64,000 nucleotides of DNA, taken from Bacillus inaquosorum KCTC 13429. Its GTDB lineage: Bacteria; Bacillota; Bacilli; Bacillales; Bacillaceae. The notes under the pieces were generated by a model. It worked only from the letters and a program-made list of their open reading frames with translations, had not been told where the DNA came from and did not search any database. A program made the position numbers and the translations under genes. Below are positions 10,975-20,642 of this stretch, in pieces (position 1 is the first letter of the stretch; the number at the start of each line of letters is the position of its first letter). The stretch is taken from assembly GCF_000332645.1 (NCBI RefSeq), contig NZ_AMXN01000001.1:62001-126000 (forward strand), in the 5' to 3' direction.

Positions 10975-12281
10975 TTATACCGTTTTCTCGACGCCGATGA
11001 CGGAATGTTCATTTGATCGCGGTATTTTGCCACGGTTCGTCTGGAGATTTGGATGCCGTGCTGTTCATATAGCAAATCAGCTAGCTTTTGATCTGAGAGC
11101 GGTTTTGTTTTGTCCTCTTGATTGATCAGGTCTTCAAGATGCGTTTTGACTGCATAGTTAGACGCATCTCCATCTCCTGAAGCCTCGGCTTTTGCTGAGA
11201 AAAAGAGTTTCATCTCAAACAGTCCGTACGGCGTTTGTATCGTTTTCCCTTTAATTGCCCGGCTCACAGTTGATTCATGAAGGCTTAGGCAGTCCGCTAC
11301 CTCCCTGAGAGTCAGCGGCTTCATTGCGCTTCGCCCTTTCAGAAAGAAATCCTTTTGGCGCGTGATCAGCTCATTTACAATTCTCGTGATCGTCTGTTTT
11401 CGCTGTCGCAGCGCACGGCTAAGCCAGCGCCATTCCTGATATTTCGCAGATAAATAAGAGGCGGTATCCTGACAGGAGCCGGACGATAAAAGCGTTCTGT
11501 ACTGAGGATGCAGGTCTATTTCTGGAAACGAGCGGGTATTCAGCTCCGCTGCGATGTGCCCGTTTTTCACGGTGATAAAAATGTCAGGCTCGATATACAC
11601 ATCTTGCTCTGGCCGGGCAAATAGAAGGCCCGGTCTTGGATGAAGAGCTGCGATGTCATCAGAGATATCTTGAATGGTATGAAGCGGAATTCCCGTTTCT
11701 TTTGAAAGCGCTTTCCAGTTTTTTTGTGCAAAAGCATCAAAATGAGCTGAAACAAGCATTTCCGCTTGTTCATTTCTGTTCGGCAGCCGCTGTAATTGAA
11801 GAAGGATACATTCCTGCAGAGATCTTGCGCCGATTCCAGCCGGCTCTAACGACTGGAGTTTTGCCAAAACAGCTTCCGCTTCCTTGATTGAAACCGATAA
11901 TCGCCGTGCTGCCTCCTCCACTTCTTCTTCCAAGTACCCGTTCGAATCAAGCGAATGAATCAGATAATTGAAAATCTTTTTTTCAGAGTTTGTCAGATTC
12001 ATATCAAGTGACTGCTGTTTTAACACATCCTGCAATGTTTTTTGCGGATCACTTAATTGAAGGCCTGCTTCCTGTGCATTCATCCTGTTTTTGTTTATTT
12101 TATGGTAAGATAGTGGCGGTGTGTCTGATTCCTTTCGTTCAATAAGAGGGTTTTCCAGTGAGAGCTCATCAATGTATTCGGCGAGTTCTGCCGAATGATA
12201 GCCAAGCAGCGTGATGGCCTGCCTGAGCTCCTGTGTCAGTTGAGGCTTTAATACTTGTACTTGCTGAAGTTTCATATCCAT
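10971..12281 (-). CDS. sigL: RNA polymerase sigma-54 factor (SigL)
   Basis: A 436-residue sigma-54 protein. Region I is the Gln/Leu-rich N-terminus (residues 1-50) that contacts enhancer-binding activators. A helix-turn-helix (LTLREVADCLSLHESTVSRAI) lies around 316-336, and the RpoN box reads SRRTVAKYRD near the C-terminus. In B. subtilis SigL serves levanase, arginine, acetoin and isoleucine/valine catabolic genes. The ATG at 12281 is chosen because GGGGAG stands eight bases upstream; the open frame continues upstream without a ribosome site and would overlap yvfG. Confidence 0.95.
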   Translation of the reverse strand: MDMKLQQVQVLKPQLTQELRQAITLLGYHSAELAEYIDELSLENPLIERKESDTPPLSYHKINKNRMNAQEAGLQLSDPQKTLQDVLKQQSLDMNLTNSEKKIFNYLIHSLDSNGYLEEEVEEAARRLSVSIKEAEAVLAKLQSLEPAGIGARSLQECILLQLQRLPNRNEQAEMLVSAHFDAFAQKNWKALSKETGIPLHTIQDISDDIAALHPRPGLLFARPEQDVYIEPDIFITVKNGHIAAELNTRSFPEIDLHPQYRTLLSSGSCQDTASYLSAKYQEWRWLSRALRQRKQTITRIVNELITRQKDFFLKGRSAMKPLTLREVADCLSLHESTVSRAIKGKTIQTPYGLFEMKLFFSAKAEASGDGDASNYAVKTHLEDLINQEDKTKPLSDQKLADLLYEQHGIQISRRTVAKYRDQMNIPSSASRKRYK

Positions 12282-12359
12282 CTTGCTCACTCCCCTTTCT
12301 TCATTGTACATGATTGAGATCACACCGTATACATTTATGAAAAAGGAGCTGCCAAAGAA

Positions 12360-12578
12360 ATGTCTGAACTTTTTTCCGTACCTTATTTTATTGAGAATTT
12401 TAAACAGCATATCGAAATGAATCAGTCTGAGGATAAAATCCATGCGATGAACAGCTACTACCGTTCCGTCGTCTCAACGCTTGTGCAGGACCAGCTGACG
12501 AAAAACGCAGTCGTCTTGAAACGGATTCAGCATTTAGATGAAGCGTACAACAAAGTCAAACGGGGAGAATCAAAATAA
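12360..12578 (+). CDS. yvfG: Small conserved protein YvfG
   Basis: A 72-residue, soluble, mostly helical and charged protein preceded by AAAGGAG. It lies head-to-head with sigL and tail-to-tail with epsO. I recognise it as YvfG of B. subtilis, whose function is unknown to me. No signal peptide, membrane segment or enzymatic motif is visible. Its short length and the closely spaced neighbours could suggest a spurious frame, but the good ribosome site and the terminator at its stop support a real gene. Confidence 0.85.
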   Translation: MSELFSVPYFIENFKQHIEMNQSEDKIHAMNSYYRSVVSTLVQDQLTKNAVVLKRIQHLDEAYNKVKRGESK

Positions 12579-12611
12579 ACCTTCCGCTCACATGTGAGCA
12601 GGAAGGTTTTC
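12578..12611. terminator. Bidirectional terminator between yvfG and epsO
   Basis: AACCTTCC (12578-12585) and GGAAGGTT (12601-12608) enclose an inner palindrome CTCACATGTGAG. It overlaps the last codons of epsO and ends the long eps transcript. Confidence 0.75.
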
Positions 12612-13556
12612 CTTCTTTGAAGCGCTCTGGATGAGTCGAGTATTCGGCACGCCTTCCATCCAGGTGTGATAGTAATTGGCGTTTTTCCCGTAGGAATTAT
12701 CAATGACCGTGTTTTCTTTTTGAAGAAGAGAGGACAAGATGTGGCCGTGCAGTCTAGACGTTTCCACCGATTCGTAACGGCTGAAAAACCGAATCGCTTT
12801 TTTAACGATATAATCCGAGTATTTTTCCCATATATACGCGATGGGCAGAGGGTTGCCTGCTTTTTTGTTCAAGACGTTCAGCGTTTGCAGAAAAGCGATC
12901 GTCCGGCGGTCTGAAGCTGACAGCACCGTGCGCCAATCGTAGCTTTCCGCTTTTGCGTCTTCCTGAAGCTCCTTGTTTGCTTCATGATCTGTTCTGATAA
13001 ATCTCAGCTTTTGATTGATCGGCTGCTGCGTTGGAACGACGGGAAACAGCTGATGAGCCATATCAGGCAGAAGCTTAATATGATTGCTTGTAAAGTAAGC
13101 CTGTGCTGTTGCATAGGAGGCTTTTTCCCTTGTGATGATGTGGAGATTCGCATGTTTAGAAAATATCTCCGCTGTCCGTTTGAGATTGTCTTTGTTTTGA
13201 AAATAAATTGATTGCGGCAGGATCACGATTTTGTGGTTCGGATAGGTTTGGACGATTTTCTCTCTAAAGTCTTGATAATACGGATACAAGTCCCCGAAGT
13301 TGCCGCCTCCCTGGCAGACGATGATGAGGTTCGGATCCAGCTTTCGTCCAACTGGAAAATTGTCGGGATTCCAGCGTTTTCTGACCCGGATCCCATGTTC
13401 TTTAAAAAATGCTTCTGTTCCCTTCATAATAAATAAATCCCCTACATTTCCGTATAGAGGATAGTCGGCATATATGATCTCGGACTGTTTCGGAATGACA
13501 TCGAGCAGCCCGGACAGTTTCTGTTTCAGGCTGATCATCGAATACTTGCTGTCCAT
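12588..13556 (-). CDS. epsO: Polysaccharide pyruvyl transferase EpsO
   Basis: A 322-residue member of the polysaccharide pyruvyl transferase family, with the motifs GNVGDLFI near residue 35 and a late SRLHGHILSSLL. It is expected to add a pyruvate ketal to a sugar of the biofilm exopolysaccharide, giving it negative charge. Last gene of the operon; its start overlaps the epsN end by 22 bases and has a GAGGTG ribosome site. EpsI at 18503-19579 is from the same family, so the polymer may carry more than one pyruvyl group. Confidence 0.93.
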   Translation of the reverse strand: MDSKYSMISLKQKLSGLLDVIPKQSEIIYADYPLYGNVGDLFIMKGTEAFFKEHGIRVRKRWNPDNFPVGRKLDPNLIIVCQGGGNFGDLYPYYQDFREKIVQTYPNHKIVILPQSIYFQNKDNLKRTAEIFSKHANLHIITREKASYATAQAYFTSNHIKLLPDMAHQLFPVVPTQQPINQKLRFIRTDHEANKELQEDAKAESYDWRTVLSASDRRTIAFLQTLNVLNKKAGNPLPIAYIWEKYSDYIVKKAIRFFSRYESVETSRLHGHILSSLLQKENTVIDNSYGKNANYYHTWMEGVPNTRLIQSASKKENLPAHM

Positions 13557-14701
13557 TTCTTCACCTCGGCAGTTTGGAATAAGTGTACTAGCACATCAAT
13601 GACCCGGTCTTGCTCTTTTTCCGTCAGATTTGACCCTGATGGGAGACAGATCCCTCGTTTGAAAAGTTCTTCGCATATGCTCCCATTACCTTCATGAGAA
13701 TAAAATAAAGACGGTGCAAACAGCGGCTGGGTATGGAGCGGCTTCCACAGCGGCCGCGCTTCAATGTTTTCTTCAGCAAGACGCTGAACCGCGTTGTATG
13801 GATTCAGCCCGTTATCAAGTGTGAGTGTGGTAAGCCAGCGATTGGATACGCCTGCTGCATACTCCGGCATAAAGCTGACGCCGTTTATGTGACCGAGTGC
13901 ATTTTTGTATCTTGTGAAAATGGCCCTTCTTTTCTCCACCCGCTCATCCAATACCTCAAGCTGGGCAATGCCCACGCCGGCGAGGATATTGCTCAGTCTG
14001 TAATTGTGTCCGATTTCGCTGTGCTGATAATGAACAGCCGGCTCTCGTGCCTGCGAAGCGAGAAATCTTGCTTTTTCAATGGCGGCTTCATCGTCTGAAA
14101 CGAGCATCCCGCCCCCCGATGTGGTAATAATTTTGTTCCCGTTAAATGAAAAAATGCCGAAGCGCCCGAATGTCCCGCTTTGCTTCCCTTTATATACTGT
14201 GCCGAGAGATTCGGCTGCGTCCTCAATGACAGGAACTCCGTATGCGTCACACAGGCTTATGATGTCATCCATTTTCGCGCTTTGCCCATATAAATTGACG
14301 GCAATGACCGCTTTTGGCAGCTTTCCGTTTCTTTTCGCATCCTCCAGCGCTCTTTCAAGGGCTTTCGGCGACATATTCCACGTATCAGGCTCAGAATCAA
14401 TAAAGACGGGCACCGCTTTTTCATATAAAATCGGATTGGCGGTCGCCACAAATGTAAAGGACTGGCAAAACACACAGTCTCCTTCTTTTACCTCAAGCAA
14501 ACGCAGCGCCAGATGAATCGCCGCCGTTCCAGAGCTGACCGCAGCCGCCCCTTTTACGCCGACGCGTTCAGCCAATTGTTCTTCAAATGAATTCACGAGA
14601 GGCCCAAGCGGCGCAATCCAGTTTGAGCGAAAGGCTTCTGAAATATAGTGCTGCTCTCTGCCGCTCATGTGAGGGGGAGATAAGTAGATTTTTTTATGCA
14701 T
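13535..14701 (-). CDS. epsN: PLP-dependent sugar aminotransferase EpsN
   Basis: A 388-residue DegT/DnrJ/EryC1/StrS-family aminotransferase. The PLP-binding lysine is in SFNGNKIITTSGGG, and the phosphate-binding segment SSGTAAIHLAL is near residues 55-65. It probably aminates a 4-keto sugar nucleotide made by EpsC, with EpsM then acetylating it to an N,N'-diacetylbacillosamine-like sugar. The ATG at 14701 has AAAGGA upstream; an in-frame upstream extension would overlap epsM and lacks a ribosome site. Confidence 0.93.
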   Translation of the reverse strand: MHKKIYLSPPHMSGREQHYISEAFRSNWIAPLGPLVNSFEEQLAERVGVKGAAAVSSGTAAIHLALRLLEVKEGDCVFCQSFTFVATANPILYEKAVPVFIDSEPDTWNMSPKALERALEDAKRNGKLPKAVIAVNLYGQSAKMDDIISLCDAYGVPVIEDAAESLGTVYKGKQSGTFGRFGIFSFNGNKIITTSGGGMLVSDDEAAIEKARFLASQAREPAVHYQHSEIGHNYRLSNILAGVGIAQLEVLDERVEKRRAIFTRYKNALGHINGVSFMPEYAAGVSNRWLTTLTLDNGLNPYNAVQRLAEENIEARPLWKPLHTQPLFAPSLFYSHEGNGSICEELFKRGICLPSGSNLTEKEQDRVIDVLVHLFQTAEVKKWTASIR

Positions 14702-14717
14702 ATAATCATCCTTTGTT

Positions 14718-15356
14718 TTATGTTTGAATGGAAGAAATAATGCGCGCCGGGGCACCGGCCGCCGTTACCCTGTCCGGTATGGAACGGATCACCGCGGAGC
14801 CGGCGCCGACAGTGCTCCAGGCCCCGATTGTGAGCTGCGGTATGACGGACGCGCCGATTCCGACGTGAGCGCCTTCCTGAACAACGACCGCTCCTGACAG
14901 CGTGACACGCGGGGAAAGATGGACATAATCGCTGATTTGATTGTCGTGCTCTGCCACTGCACCCGTATTGATGATGCAGTGGGCGCCGATACGCGCATCC
15001 GCCTGAATGATCGCGCCCGCCATAATTACGCTCCCTTCTCCGATGACAGCGGACTTGCTGACGATGGCTGTCGGGTGAATCAATGTAATGAAATCTTCTT
15101 TCTTCAGTCCCAGTCGCTCTGCCAGCTGTTTTCTGACACTGTTGTTTCCGATGGCGATTAGGAACAACACATCGGGGACCAGCCTGCGCACTTCAGAAAT
15201 GGCTTCCGGCGGGCCTGTGCACCACTCTTTTCCGGCTTCAAACGATCTGAATTTATCATCCAGCACAGCGGTTAAGCGCGTGTCTGGCCGGGCGTTTATC
15301 AGCTCTCTGATCACCTTTCCGTGTCCGCCGTCACCCACAATGGCCACGTTTCTCAT
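14718..15356 (-). CDS. epsM: Sugar O/N-acetyltransferase EpsM (left-handed beta-helix)
   Basis: A 212-residue acetyltransferase with an N-terminal Rossmann-like domain (VAIVGDGGHGKVI at 4-16) and a C-terminal hexapeptide-repeat beta-helix. The catalytic histidine is probably in AVAEHDNQ. It belongs to the PglD/NeuD type that acetylates the 4-amino group of bacillosamine precursors. The ATG overlaps the epsL stop as ATGA. It appears about four residues shorter at the C-terminus than the 168 protein as I remember it. Confidence 0.92.
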   Translation of the reverse strand: MRNVAIVGDGGHGKVIRELINARPDTRLTAVLDDKFRSFEAGKEWCTGPPEAISEVRRLVPDVLFLIAIGNNSVRKQLAERLGLKKEDFITLIHPTAIVSKSAVIGEGSVIMAGAIIQADARIGAHCIINTGAVAEHDNQISDYVHLSPRVTLSGAVVVQEGAHVGIGASVIPQLTIGAWSTVGAGSAVIRSIPDRVTAAGAPARIISSIQT

Positions 15357-15961
15357 GAGGACACATCTCCGCTTCCTGTAAACCGTTCCGCCGTCACATG
15401 ATTGGTTTGCTGAATCCCTTCTGAAACAAGCACTTTTCGCACCGTCAAACATAAAATTTTCAAATCGAGAAAAAATGATCGGTTGTCAACGTACCAAACA
15501 TCGAATTCAAATTTCTTTTCCCAGGAAATTGCGTTTCTGCCGTTGATTTGCGCCCAGCCTGTGATACCCGGCTTCACCTCATGGCGCCGTGCCTGCTTTT
15601 CTGTATAAAGCGGCAGATAGTCCATCAAAAGCGGCCGCGGACCGACAAGGCTCAGATCACCTTTTAGGACATTCAGCAGCTGCGGAAGCTCATCGATGCT
15701 CAACTTCCTGATCAGCCTGCCCGTTTTCGTCAGCCGGACTTCATCAGGCAGCAGATTTCCTTCACTGTCCCGTTCATCCGTCATCGTTCGGAATTTATAA
15801 AGGGTGAACGGTTTGCCGTGCAGGCCCGGCCTTACTTGCTTAAAGAAGACGGGTGATCCTATTTTCAGCCTGACAACGGCGATGGTGAGCAAAATGATGA
15901 CACTCGTACAGCACAATAACAAAATGGCGGCCGTCAGATCAAAAAGTCGTTTCAGGATCAA
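15353..15961 (-). CDS. epsL: Phospho-sugar transferase initiating EPS synthesis, EpsL
   Basis: A 202-residue bacterial sugar transferase (WbaP/PglC type). One hydrophobic N-terminal helix is followed by the conserved YKFRTM, GPRPLL and KPGITGWAQING motifs. It would place the first phospho-sugar on undecaprenyl phosphate at the membrane. The start is TTG at 15961, with AAAGGAG nine bases upstream, and it overlaps the epsK stop as TTGA, a sign of translational coupling. Confidence 0.92.
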   Translation of the reverse strand: MILKRLFDLTAAILLLCCTSVIILLTIAVVRLKIGSPVFFKQVRPGLHGKPFTLYKFRTMTDERDSEGNLLPDEVRLTKTGRLIRKLSIDELPQLLNVLKGDLSLVGPRPLLMDYLPLYTEKQARRHEVKPGITGWAQINGRNAISWEKKFEFDVWYVDNRSFFLDLKILCLTVRKVLVSEGIQQTNHVTAERFTGSGDVSS

Positions 15962-17475
15962 AGATTCACAGCTCCTTTCGTTTTTCGAAACCGTTTCAGT
16001 ACCAGCTGTCTTTCCTCTTTCGTACAAACGAGCGTAAAAGCGAAAACGGCGTAGCAGCAGCTGACTGTCATTCCCGCCGCGATTAGTGATGTCCAGCCGT
16101 CAATCTTCACAAAGAACCGGATCGCCTCACAGACCGCCCAGGCAAACGCAGCTGCTGAAAGAGGCCCGATTATGCCTTTGAAGAACACGTGCTTTTTGTA
16201 GCCGGTAATGCGGGATACGTAAAGCGGCGTAAAGATGGCATTTTTTAAAATAAGGGAAATCGCCCCAGCCAATGTAATGCCGTACAGGCCAAAATGAGCC
16301 GGCCCGCTCAGGGCGACGGCCAGCACCACATTCACCGCGCCTAACAGCAGGGTAACGATCGCCGGTGTTTTTTGTTTATTAAAGGCGGTCCATATATAGA
16401 ACATTGGCATAAAGGCGAGGCTGACCACCAAGTATCCGGCATGAATATATAAAAGCGGTGCTATAGACGAAAAGGACGGTCCGAGCCAGATCGTCAGAAA
16501 AGGCCCCGCCAAACCGCCCAATAAGGCAGCGGGAAGCGCAAGCAGAAGACCGTTCAGCCTCACTGCCTTGTTGGCGTAATTCACCAATCCATCCATATCG
16601 CCTTTTGAATAATACGAAGTCATAAGTGGCGCAAACAGGGATGCGACCGTACCAGCCAAGCTGCGCAGCAGCAGCGGAAACTGGATTATCGCCGCGTATT
16701 TCCCGGATGCAGACGCCCCCAGCACCAAATTGGCGGTTAATAGATCAATCTGCAAAAAAAGCAGGACGCCGATTTGATTGACGGAGCTCCATGTGCCCGT
16801 CTGAAACAGCTCCTTGCTTGTGCGGAATGAAAGATCCTTCATACGAAACGAGAACCACGGAATCAGCTTTTTGAAGAAATAGAAAGACAGCACAGACGCG
16901 ATGGCAGCACCAGCTAAAGCGGCAAGCTGGATCTGCCAGATTTTCGGCGTGAAGCATGCAAACAAGAGCAGCACAGACAGCACGCGTACAAGCATTTGCA
17001 CCGCCTGAATTGAGCTGGTGATGTATAGGCGGTTGGCATAAAATGGAGCAGCGCCGAAACCCGCCATCAGAAACGTTAAAATGAACAGCAGACTGCCGAT
17101 CAAAATCGACAAACGCACATCGGCCAAAAGCGCTGGCGGCACGTTCATGATACGGTCAATAAAAAAAGCCGAACCCGCAAGAGGCAGCAAAAGAGGCAAT
17201 GATATCAGAACAGACGCCGCCAAATAGTTGCTGATATACGCATTTGCTTTATCCCACTCTCCCCTGTGGGCGGCGACAGAAAAGAACCGCACAACAACCG
17301 AGCTGAGCGCCACGGTGATAATTGAAAAGTAATTAATCACATTTTGTGTCAAATGAACAAAGCCGAACGCTTCCACACCAAGCGTTTTGACAATAAAAGG
17401 CGTCATCCAGACTGACAGGAATACGGACAAGAGAAAAGCCGTGAGATTAGCGCTGAAGTTTATCGTGAATTTCAT
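15958..17475 (-). CDS. epsK: Polysaccharide flippase EpsK (Wzx-like)
   Basis: A 505-residue membrane protein with about 14 helices, of the MATE/PST polysaccharide exporter superfamily. It would flip lipid-linked EPS repeat units across the membrane. The ATG at 17475 overlaps the epsJ stop as ATGA; the open frame extends 26 codons further upstream into epsJ but without a ribosome site. Confidence 0.92.
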   Translation of the reverse strand: MKFTINFSANLTAFLLSVFLSVWMTPFIVKTLGVEAFGFVHLTQNVINYFSIITVALSSVVVRFFSVAAHRGEWDKANAYISNYLAASVLISLPLLLPLAGSAFFIDRIMNVPPALLADVRLSILIGSLLFILTFLMAGFGAAPFYANRLYITSSIQAVQMLVRVLSVLLLFACFTPKIWQIQLAALAGAAIASVLSFYFFKKLIPWFSFRMKDLSFRTSKELFQTGTWSSVNQIGVLLFLQIDLLTANLVLGASASGKYAAIIQFPLLLRSLAGTVASLFAPLMTSYYSKGDMDGLVNYANKAVRLNGLLLALPAALLGGLAGPFLTIWLGPSFSSIAPLLYIHAGYLVVSLAFMPMFYIWTAFNKQKTPAIVTLLLGAVNVVLAVALSGPAHFGLYGITLAGAISLILKNAIFTPLYVSRITGYKKHVFFKGIIGPLSAAAFAWAVCEAIRFFVKIDGWTSLIAAGMTVSCCYAVFAFTLVCTKEERQLVLKRFRKTKGAVNL

Positions 17476-18506
17476 GCCTGCTTCGCACTGCCTTTCATCG
17501 TCCCCCGCTGCTCGAAAAACAGCTTGATGAGAAATATGAGCCGCAATTTGCACAGTCCTAATACCAAACGCTCGCCTCTTAATAATTTCTCATGCTGAAA
17601 CGGTGTATTTCTGACAGCCTGCCGCACCATGTCATAGGATAAAATCTGCCTGATCTGCTTTTTGATGTCTTTCGGCGGATTTGGAGAAGCACAGGCATTT
17701 GCCAGAAGCATCGGAAGCTGGTGCTTGCAAATGTACACATTTAAATCTTCTTTGCATGCACCTGCTAAACCGTAATGATTGTAGAATGCTATTTTAGCCT
17801 GATATTGCTTTTGAATCTGTTCATCCATCGCCGGCTTATAAGGCATTTCCGTCAGGCTGTTCGGGTTTTCACGATAGATGTACAAACCCTCATCCAACAT
17901 TTTCACCCGCTCCGCTTCGAAAAAAGCGGACAAATTGAAGGGAGAGTCTTCAGCAAAACGGATGTCCTCATCAAACATCAGATTTGCCCTTTCCAAAAGC
18001 TCACGGCGATAAACATAACGCCATACATACCAGATAAATCTCGTTTCGTGAGCATGTTTGAGCCGTTCAGCAATTTCCGCTTTTGTCAGCACGCGGTTTG
18101 TGTCAAGCTGCGGCGGCACATATACCCGACTGTCCGCTGACTGCTTGTAAAAACCGCATCCAGCGATGTCGAGCCGGTTCTCCTCCGCTTCTTCAATCAG
18201 CCTCTGGAACATGGCGGAAGATACATAATCGTCTCCATCGACAAAGCCGATGTACGTGCCCCGCGCGGCCTTTATTCCCGCATTTCGTGCTGAACTCAGC
18301 CCACCGTTTGTCTGATGAATGACCCGGATTCTCGCATCCCGTTTTGCATAGTCCTCTGCAATCTCGCCTGAACGATCCGGAGTTCCGTCATTCACGAGGA
18401 TGATTTCAATATCAGAAAGCGTTTGACGAAGCAGAGAATCGATGCATTCCTCTATAAATGCTTCAACGTTATACATCGGGACAACAATGCTGACGACCGG
18501 GGTCAT
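17472..18506 (-). CDS. epsJ: Family 2 glycosyltransferase EpsJ
   Basis: A 344-residue GT-A fold glycosyltransferase. The N-terminus carries VSIVVPMYN and LVNDGTPD, followed by the DXD-like FVDGDD near residue 90, which binds the metal and the sugar nucleotide. It adds a sugar to the EPS repeat unit on the cytoplasmic face. It overlaps epsI by ATGA and epsK by ATGA. Confidence 0.92.
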   Translation of the reverse strand: MTPVVSIVVPMYNVEAFIEECIDSLLRQTLSDIEIILVNDGTPDRSGEIAEDYAKRDARIRVIHQTNGGLSSARNAGIKAARGTYIGFVDGDDYVSSAMFQRLIEEAEENRLDIAGCGFYKQSADSRVYVPPQLDTNRVLTKAEIAERLKHAHETRFIWYVWRYVYRRELLERANLMFDEDIRFAEDSPFNLSAFFEAERVKMLDEGLYIYRENPNSLTEMPYKPAMDEQIQKQYQAKIAFYNHYGLAGACKEDLNVYICKHQLPMLLANACASPNPPKDIKKQIRQILSYDMVRQAVRNTPFQHEKLLRGERLVLGLCKLRLIFLIKLFFEQRGTMKGSAKQA

Positions 18507-19579
18507 TGCGCTTCACCGCTGATTTTGTCCCGCAGCCCTTTAAAATACACATCTCTCGGAAAGCCAGCACGGGGTGTTTCTTTTGTTAACAGCTCTTTTA
18601 CTGCGTCTGTCACGCGCTCGGGGTCCGGATGTTCAATCAGCTTCATGAATGGGATGTCTTTGAGCCATTGATAGCCCTCCATCACCTTGTGGTCGAAGGA
18701 ACGGATGACGACACACGGCGTTCCTGTCAACGCGCAAAAAATCATGCCGTGAAGCCTGTCAGTGACAACAGCTTCTGCGCTTTGCAGCTTAGACCACAGC
18801 GCTTCAAGTTCCTGCTCTCGTGAATCGCGGCTGACCCGGCGCCCGATCGTTGTTGTAAAGGATTGGATTTCGCCGAATTCTTCAAAAAGCGCGGCCTTGA
18901 CCCGGTTTCTCTCATCCTCCTGAAGGACGCTTTCCTGATCCTCGCGCAAACACATATAAACCCCTTCGCGCTCTGCGGGGGTCTTGCTTCTATTTAAATA
19001 CAGCACCATGTCCGGCTGCTTCAAAATCGTTTTTTCTTGAAAATGCCGTTTCATAAATTGATACGTTGTTTCATCCCGAGCCATCAGCAATAGGCCGGGG
19101 TGCGCGTTATAAATTTTCTGTGCCCGTTTCAGCTCTTTGCGCCCCTTTTTCGTGTCAGAAAAATGAGCCGTTGCCGGAAGCTGGACAACTCGATAGTCGT
19201 GAAATGTTTTAATGATAAAGCGGCGCGTCCACTCCTCATAACGGTATAAATCCCCCATGTTTCCGCCGCCGATGATAAAGACCATATCCTCCGGATGGCG
19301 CGAGCGGAGCAGCGCTTTCGCTGATTTGTAAATGTCCTTCATATCGACCTCGACGATGTCAAAATCGGGATATTCCCGCTCAAGAAATGCCTTGCTGGCA
19401 TAAGCAATCGCGTGGTCTCCCAAATTGTCATGAGACGGCAGCAGGGTCAGTATGATTTTTTTCTGATGTGCTGCGGCCTTTACCGGCTGATCGGCCGCAC
19501 CCAGCCAATATTGGGACGGGTATTTGACCTTAAGCAGCAGCCATTCTGCAAGATTGATTTTCAACGATTGTAACGACAT
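18503..19579 (-). CDS. epsI: Polysaccharide pyruvyl transferase EpsI
   Basis: A 358-residue pyruvyl transferase family protein with DNLGDHAIAYA near residues 51-61, FIIGGGNMGDLYR near 100, and the late DRLHGMIF motif. It is likely to attach pyruvate ketals to a hexose in the EPS. GAGGGTGAGG is upstream of the ATG. It follows epsH by 4 bases and overlaps epsJ. Confidence 0.92.
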   Translation of the reverse strand: MSLQSLKINLAEWLLLKVKYPSQYWLGAADQPVKAAAHQKKIILTLLPSHDNLGDHAIAYASKAFLEREYPDFDIVEVDMKDIYKSAKALLRSRHPEDMVFIIGGGNMGDLYRYEEWTRRFIIKTFHDYRVVQLPATAHFSDTKKGRKELKRAQKIYNAHPGLLLMARDETTYQFMKRHFQEKTILKQPDMVLYLNRSKTPAEREGVYMCLREDQESVLQEDERNRVKAALFEEFGEIQSFTTTIGRRVSRDSREQELEALWSKLQSAEAVVTDRLHGMIFCALTGTPCVVIRSFDHKVMEGYQWLKDIPFMKLIEHPDPERVTDAVKELLTKETPRAGFPRDVYFKGLRDKISGEAQ

Positions 19580-19583
19580 GTCC

Positions 19584-20618
19584 TCACCCTCTGTTCCTCA
19601 TTTTGTACTCGATTACCCGCTGATACACGGCCGATGCCATAGCGACGAACGGAATCATTCTGTATTTCGCCATCAGAAGCAGGCATGACCGTTTTGCATC
19701 AAAAGGCGCAGTACCCGTTTTTGAGAGGCTCTCCTGAAACACCGGGTCCGCGCAAATCACGCCGACATTTCTAAGCTTTTCAAACAGCCGGCCGCTGCCG
19801 CTTGTTTTCCATTCGTTCAGCATACAGATGCTGCTGTGAAGCACGATAAAGGTATCAAGCTCCTTTCGGTACTCCTCCATTTTGTTGTTCTCCTGTAAAA
19901 AAGCCGCATTCGCCTCATACAGCGCAAGTCCTGATTCAAACAGTTTTTTCTGATAGCGCTGCACGATGGATGATAGGTGAATTCTGTAATGATAGAGCGG
20001 CGCTTTTACATAGGATACCGAACGGGCGAAAAAATGAGCCCGGAAGCTGAAAAACTGATCCTCGACATGCTCCAGCTCGCCTCGGAGGGGAAACGACAGC
20101 CGGTGTGCTTCAATCATGCTTCTTCTGTAAAGTTTGTTCCATGAAAACCCTCTGACCTTCCCTTCGAATAACGCCTTGATATAGTGCTCCTTCGGCTGCC
20201 ACTGATAGGTTTCCGCAATGTCAGAGAGCATCGTTTTTCCAGTGTCCTCAAACTCCGCGGCGTAATTGCAAATGACCAGATCAGTTTCATCGCCTGCTGC
20301 CTGGAGCATCCGCTCGCAATAATCAGGCTCGATCCAATCATCTGAATCGATAAACGCGATAAAATCGCCGCGTGCCGCCTCGATGCCTTTATTCCGAACC
20401 GCGCCGAGCCCTTGATTCTCCTGATGTATCACTCTGAACCTGTTGTCGTTTTTGGCGTATTCCTCCGCGATATCAGGGCTGGCGTCTGCTGAACCGTCAT
20501 TGACGACGATGATTTCAATATTGTCCACCGTCTGATTCCGCAATGATTCTAGACACGTTTTGATATATGTTTCTGTGTTATAAACAGCGACTAACAGACT
20601 AACCGCAGGTGTTTCCAT
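19584..20618 (-). CDS. epsH: Family 2 glycosyltransferase EpsH
   Basis: A 344-residue GT2 enzyme with VSLLVAVYN, VVNDGSAD and the DXD-type FIDSDDW at about 88-94. It shares its N-terminal layout with EpsJ. The start chosen is ATG 20618, with GAGGAG nine bases upstream, in place of the longer frame from 20639. It lies between the polymerase gene epsG and epsI. Confidence 0.92.
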   Translation of the reverse strand: METPAVSLLVAVYNTETYIKTCLESLRNQTVDNIEIIVVNDGSADASPDIAEEYAKNDNRFRVIHQENQGLGAVRNKGIEAARGDFIAFIDSDDWIEPDYCERMLQAAGDETDLVICNYAAEFEDTGKTMLSDIAETYQWQPKEHYIKALFEGKVRGFSWNKLYRRSMIEAHRLSFPLRGELEHVEDQFFSFRAHFFARSVSYVKAPLYHYRIHLSSIVQRYQKKLFESGLALYEANAAFLQENNKMEEYRKELDTFIVLHSSICMLNEWKTSGSGRLFEKLRNVGVICADPVFQESLSKTGTAPFDAKRSCLLLMAKYRMIPFVAMASAVYQRVIEYKMRNRG

Positions 20619-20642
20619 AATGACCGGCTCCTCTTGCATAAA